64,000 bases of DNA from Ctena decussata (Eukaryota > Mollusca > Bivalvia > Lucinida > Lucinidae), in the NCBI GenBank assembly GCA_963989385.1, contig OZ022509.1:51600271-51664270 (forward strand). The letters are read 5' to 3'. Shown piece after piece: positions 61,261 through 64,000 of this stretch (the first letter of the stretch is position 1; each line of letters opens with the position of its first letter). Below the pieces are notes generated by a model. It did no database searches and had not been told where the DNA came from. It saw only the letters and a program-made list of their open reading frames with translations. The position numbers and the translations under genes are program-made.

Positions 61261-61458
61261 GGAGCTGTTCATTTTGGTAAAGCAAAGAGGAGACTCATTG
61301 CAGCCTGTGCATACACACAAATTCAGTATCTTCAAATTTCTCTAGAACATTCTTCAGGATCTGGAGATTACAGAATACAAACTGGAAATAAATTGATCAT
61401 ACTGATCATATGATCTACCTATGCTGGGATATACTTTGCCCCTTAGTTCAGCTCTGAT

Positions 61459-62187
61459 ATACCATATTTATCCAATTAAACACCCTGGGGGCATTGCATT
61501 TTATGAAAAGTGGAGGGGAAGGGGGGCGGGGGCCACTATTAAGAGCCTATAGTGTAGTAAATCAGCCACTGCCAAGCGACATTATTTAGAGCCTATAATG
61601 TGGTAAATCAGCCACTGCCAAAATAATGATCTAGTAACAGTATTAAGGTGAATGGGTATGCTTTCAGGGGAAGCAGCTCTTCTGTTTTTGCCTCCCTTCT
61701 CAGTAGGGGTCAACTCTTAAAGGTAAGAATTTCCTCCTCTAGGAGCAAATTCTTTTCTTTAAGAGTTGACCCCATTTCAAAGAGCTACCTGAACCAGAGA
61801 AACAAACAAGAATTCATGCAAGTTAATATTTAAAAACGTTTTTTGGAAACGACGCTGGTGGGGTGTATTAGAACAGGCGCATCATTGATTGATTGATTTG
61901 TTGCTTAACGTCCACGATAAACAACTATGGTCATGTCAGGACGGTCAGTTAACCTAACCACACTATTCCTGGGCAGGCTTAGACTTTCTAAGCGGTTAAC
62001 CAGTACTAAGTGCACATACTTTCGCCAGTAACTGACAACTGCCCTTCTTGAATCAGCGTAAGGAGAAACGAAAGTATGTGGCCAGACCGGGTTTTGAATC
62101 CAGGACCTCTGACTTATGAGTCAGGTGCCCTACTGATTGCGCTACGTGGCCCGGCAGCAGGGGCATTAATTAGGATGAATATGGTAA
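61459..62187. mobile_element. Family E element interrupted by a SINE
   Basis: Left end ACCATATTTATCCAATTAAA and right end TTAATTAGGATGAATATGGT match the family E inverted ends, and the centre at 61715-61765 is the same palindrome. A ~280-bp SINE at 61878-62155 splits the right side. Confidence 0.7.
61878..62155 (-). mobile_element. tRNA-derived SINE (family S3), minus orientation
   Basis: On the minus strand the head reads GCCACGTAGCGCAATCAGTA (box A) then GGTCCTGGATTCAAAACCC (box B), with the anticodon arm between intact enough to see. The body contains GTACTGGTTAACCGC, and the 3' part contains GGACGTTAAGCAACAAATC. It is nested in a family E element, so it is the younger of the two. Confidence 0.75.
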
Positions 62188-62467
62188 TTTTTTTTTTAAT
62201 GTTCAAGCCACTGTTGTGCCTTAATGGGTTTCTTTCATAACTGAATGATCACCTTCACTCAGTCAATGTGAAGTAATTCTTTAAGACCACTAATTATGTC
62301 AAGATCAATTTAAAATTCAATTTTATTGAACACCTAGACCCATGCAATTAGCAAAAAAACACAGGAGGTACTATAATATTGTGCACTGCCATTTTTCCAT
62401 TATTTTTGAAAGATCAACAACTTTTGTGACCTACTAATGAAGAAGCCCTCTCAAAAAGGATCATTTT

Positions 62468-62705
62468 TGAGCCGCGACAGAAGAAAACCAACAAAGTGAC
62501 ATGTGCGCCCAGCAAAGACTCAGATCAGCCTGGACATCTGCCCAATCTGATCAGTCTTTGCTGTGCCCTTTAAAGGTAGCTAAGGGTCTACGCGAGCTCC
62601 ATGTCGACAGCAAAGACTTTGAATAGACTGAACTGATGCCCAGGCTAATCCGAGTCTTTGCTGGGTGAACATGCCACTTTGTTGGTTTTGTTGTGTCCCG
62701 ACTTG
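62468..62705. mobile_element. Family A copy 14
   Basis: TGAGCCGCGACAGAAGAAAA and TTTTGTTGTGTCCCGACTTG bound a full copy. Confidence 0.85.
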
Positions 62706-63436
62706 ATTTTGTTTCTTTATGATTTGACTCTCAAAGAAAACGGCATTTGCTTTTCCAGTAAGTGAATCTGTTTGCCCTAAAGCAGACCCAGATCAAGCTG
62801 CTCCTATGTACTTTAGGCAGTCTAAACTTGCTCAAACACTGCAAACTCTGATCAGACTGATTCTAGCTCTCTCATATGGGCCTACACTGTTTGCTAACTC
62901 AAATTTTATGTAAATACAGGTCTCAATACAATAGATGTGAGCATATTCATTAGTACCATTACTACATTTTGAGAACCATTTTTGTATGAATAAACTGATT
63001 CAATTGACTTTACTTATTCCATATTGTTGTCTACTGAAAAAAATCCCATGAGGCACTGTGTCTCACCTGACTCGCCTACTAGTTTGGAAGGATGGAAAGA
63101 ATGATATTGCATTCCTCACAATGTCATTCTTGTAATAAAAGCTGGTTATGTTGGCATGCTAACAATGAAATCAAGATTGTAAGTCTTCATTATTACATAG
63201 TCAATCAAGTTTGGTCAAAATCTATCAACAGCTTCAAGAAATAGTAATATGAAAGGTCCTCCTGTGTCCTTGAAAATGGCATCAAGGTCATGATATTCTA
63301 ATTATTTCTTAGGCTTGTCCAAATGATATATCCTTGCAAGATTGGTGAAAATACAAGATCTATCATTAGCATTCTCTGTGATTTTGAAAAAAAAGGTCAA
63401 GGTCACCTTAACCCAACGATCTCTCAGGCTTGTCCC
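62706..63436. other. Intergenic, nothing firm
   Basis: 62770-62890 has worn GATC-rich inverted arms (AGACCCAGATCAAGC, CTGATCAGACTGATTC) ending CTACACTGTTTGC, like families A and G. No coding signal. Confidence 0.4.
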
Positions 63437-63597
63437 AGTGGATGGATGACTTGCGATTTTACATCCTTTTCAACAGTATTTCAGTCATATCAGGATGATG
63501 GCAGGTTGATAATGAAAAGCTTTGTGCAATCAAACCTCATTTACGATTGGAAAGATTTCTGCCTCCAGCGGGGCTCGAACCCTGGATTGTCCTAATG
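63437..63597 (-). mobile_element. tRNA-derived SINE (family S1), minus orientation
   Basis: TGGATGGATGACTTGCGATT and CAACAGTATTTCAGTCA match the inverted tail of the S1 copy at 38146. GGGGCTCGAACCCTGG at the right is an inverted box B. The box A end is truncated. Confidence 0.6.
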
Positions 63598-64000
63598 ACA
63601 GGTCCATTTAAGCTTGGTAAAAATTTAAAACATTCAAAAATACTCTCAAGATACTACACATTCGGTCCTCCTGTGACCATGATCAGTAAAACTAGTCCTC
63701 TCTTTGGATTGGTCAAATAGTATCTCTATGTAAGTTTGAAGGAAATCCAACTATTGGTTCAGGAAACAGATAGATTTATCTGAAATGTTTGCATATGTCT
63801 GCAAAACTGATTTCCAGTCTTAAAGCAGTTAAATGCTAGGTGCACATAAAGTTAAGAAGGGCAAGCAGCCTAAATGACTAACTGCTAAAATGACAATAAC
63901 AACAAGACAGATTTAGCCTATTATTTTTATTTTTAAAATCAAAAGATACAACTGCATCTAAATAGTAGATTTTATAATTCAATAATACGTTTAATTTCCG
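63598..64000. other. Intergenic, nothing recognised
   Basis: AT-rich, with no frames or element ends seen up to the window edge. Confidence 0.4.

Noticed and set aside
62085..62155. A minus-strand tRNA gene
   Set aside because: It looks more like a tRNA than the other heads, but it continues into the S3 SINE body and is embedded in another transposon.

Overview
This window is animal nuclear DNA, AT-rich and intron-rich, with two protein-coding loci on the + strand in a dense field of short non-autonomous transposons. The repeat types suggest a bivalve mollusc: fold-back elements, tRNA-derived SINEs, and elements with a terminal stem, a GTCC microsatellite and a tandem core. A heterodont or venerid clam is my best guess, but that rests on recollection of bivalve repeats and not on a search. 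There are no bacterial-type operons, rRNA genes or CRISPR arrays.

About 756-23387 holds the 3' part of a kinesin-3 gene of the KIF13B / Khc-73 type. Ten exons can be placed with consensus splice sites. Their phases fit throughout, and the summed CDS is 2634 nt (877 codons plus stop). They encode the end of the stalk, a possible 14-3-3 site, a very long acidic Ser-rich linker (one 1675-nt exon) and a C-terminal CAP-Gly domain with an intact GKNDGS loop. The motor, FHA and MAGUK-binding parts lie upstream of the window. A 42-nt micro-exon (7441-7482) sits alone in a 12-kb intron.

About 23.4-50.6 kb is intergenic and repeat-dominated. It contains fold-back families (14 copies of one ~235-bp family across the window), stem / GTCC / tandem-core elements (eight across the window), a 3.4-kb satellite of ~76-bp monomers with a higher-order period near 1.45 kb (43.5-46.95 kb), a 0.9-kb element bounded by TA with mariner-like ends, and two copies of a CACTG-ended element, one of them inserted in a short tandem array.

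About 50.63-53.63 kb holds a second gene that I do not recognise. Three in-phase exons predict a 662-residue, probably disordered protein. It has a Tyr/Lys-rich N-terminus, a Lys/Pro/Ala middle with a cluster of TQT-like motifs resembling dynein light chain (LC8) sites, and an array of ten TPPR-like motifs that each match a minimal CDK consensus. An alternative last exon with its own stop may exist.

About 53.8-64 kb is again intergenic: more fold-back elements, a stem/tandem-core element whose 5' half is duplicated, a degenerate tandem region, and a tRNA-derived SINE nested in an older terminal-inverted-repeat element.

The strongest unifying pattern is that seven elements with unrelated core sequences share one design: a 5' arm complementary to a 3' arm, usually a GTCC-rich run after the 5' arm, then a ~150-450-bp tandem core. 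An eighth element fits less well. This recalls Helentron-derived non-autonomous elements. Palindromic elements from several families also show the same amplification of only one arm.
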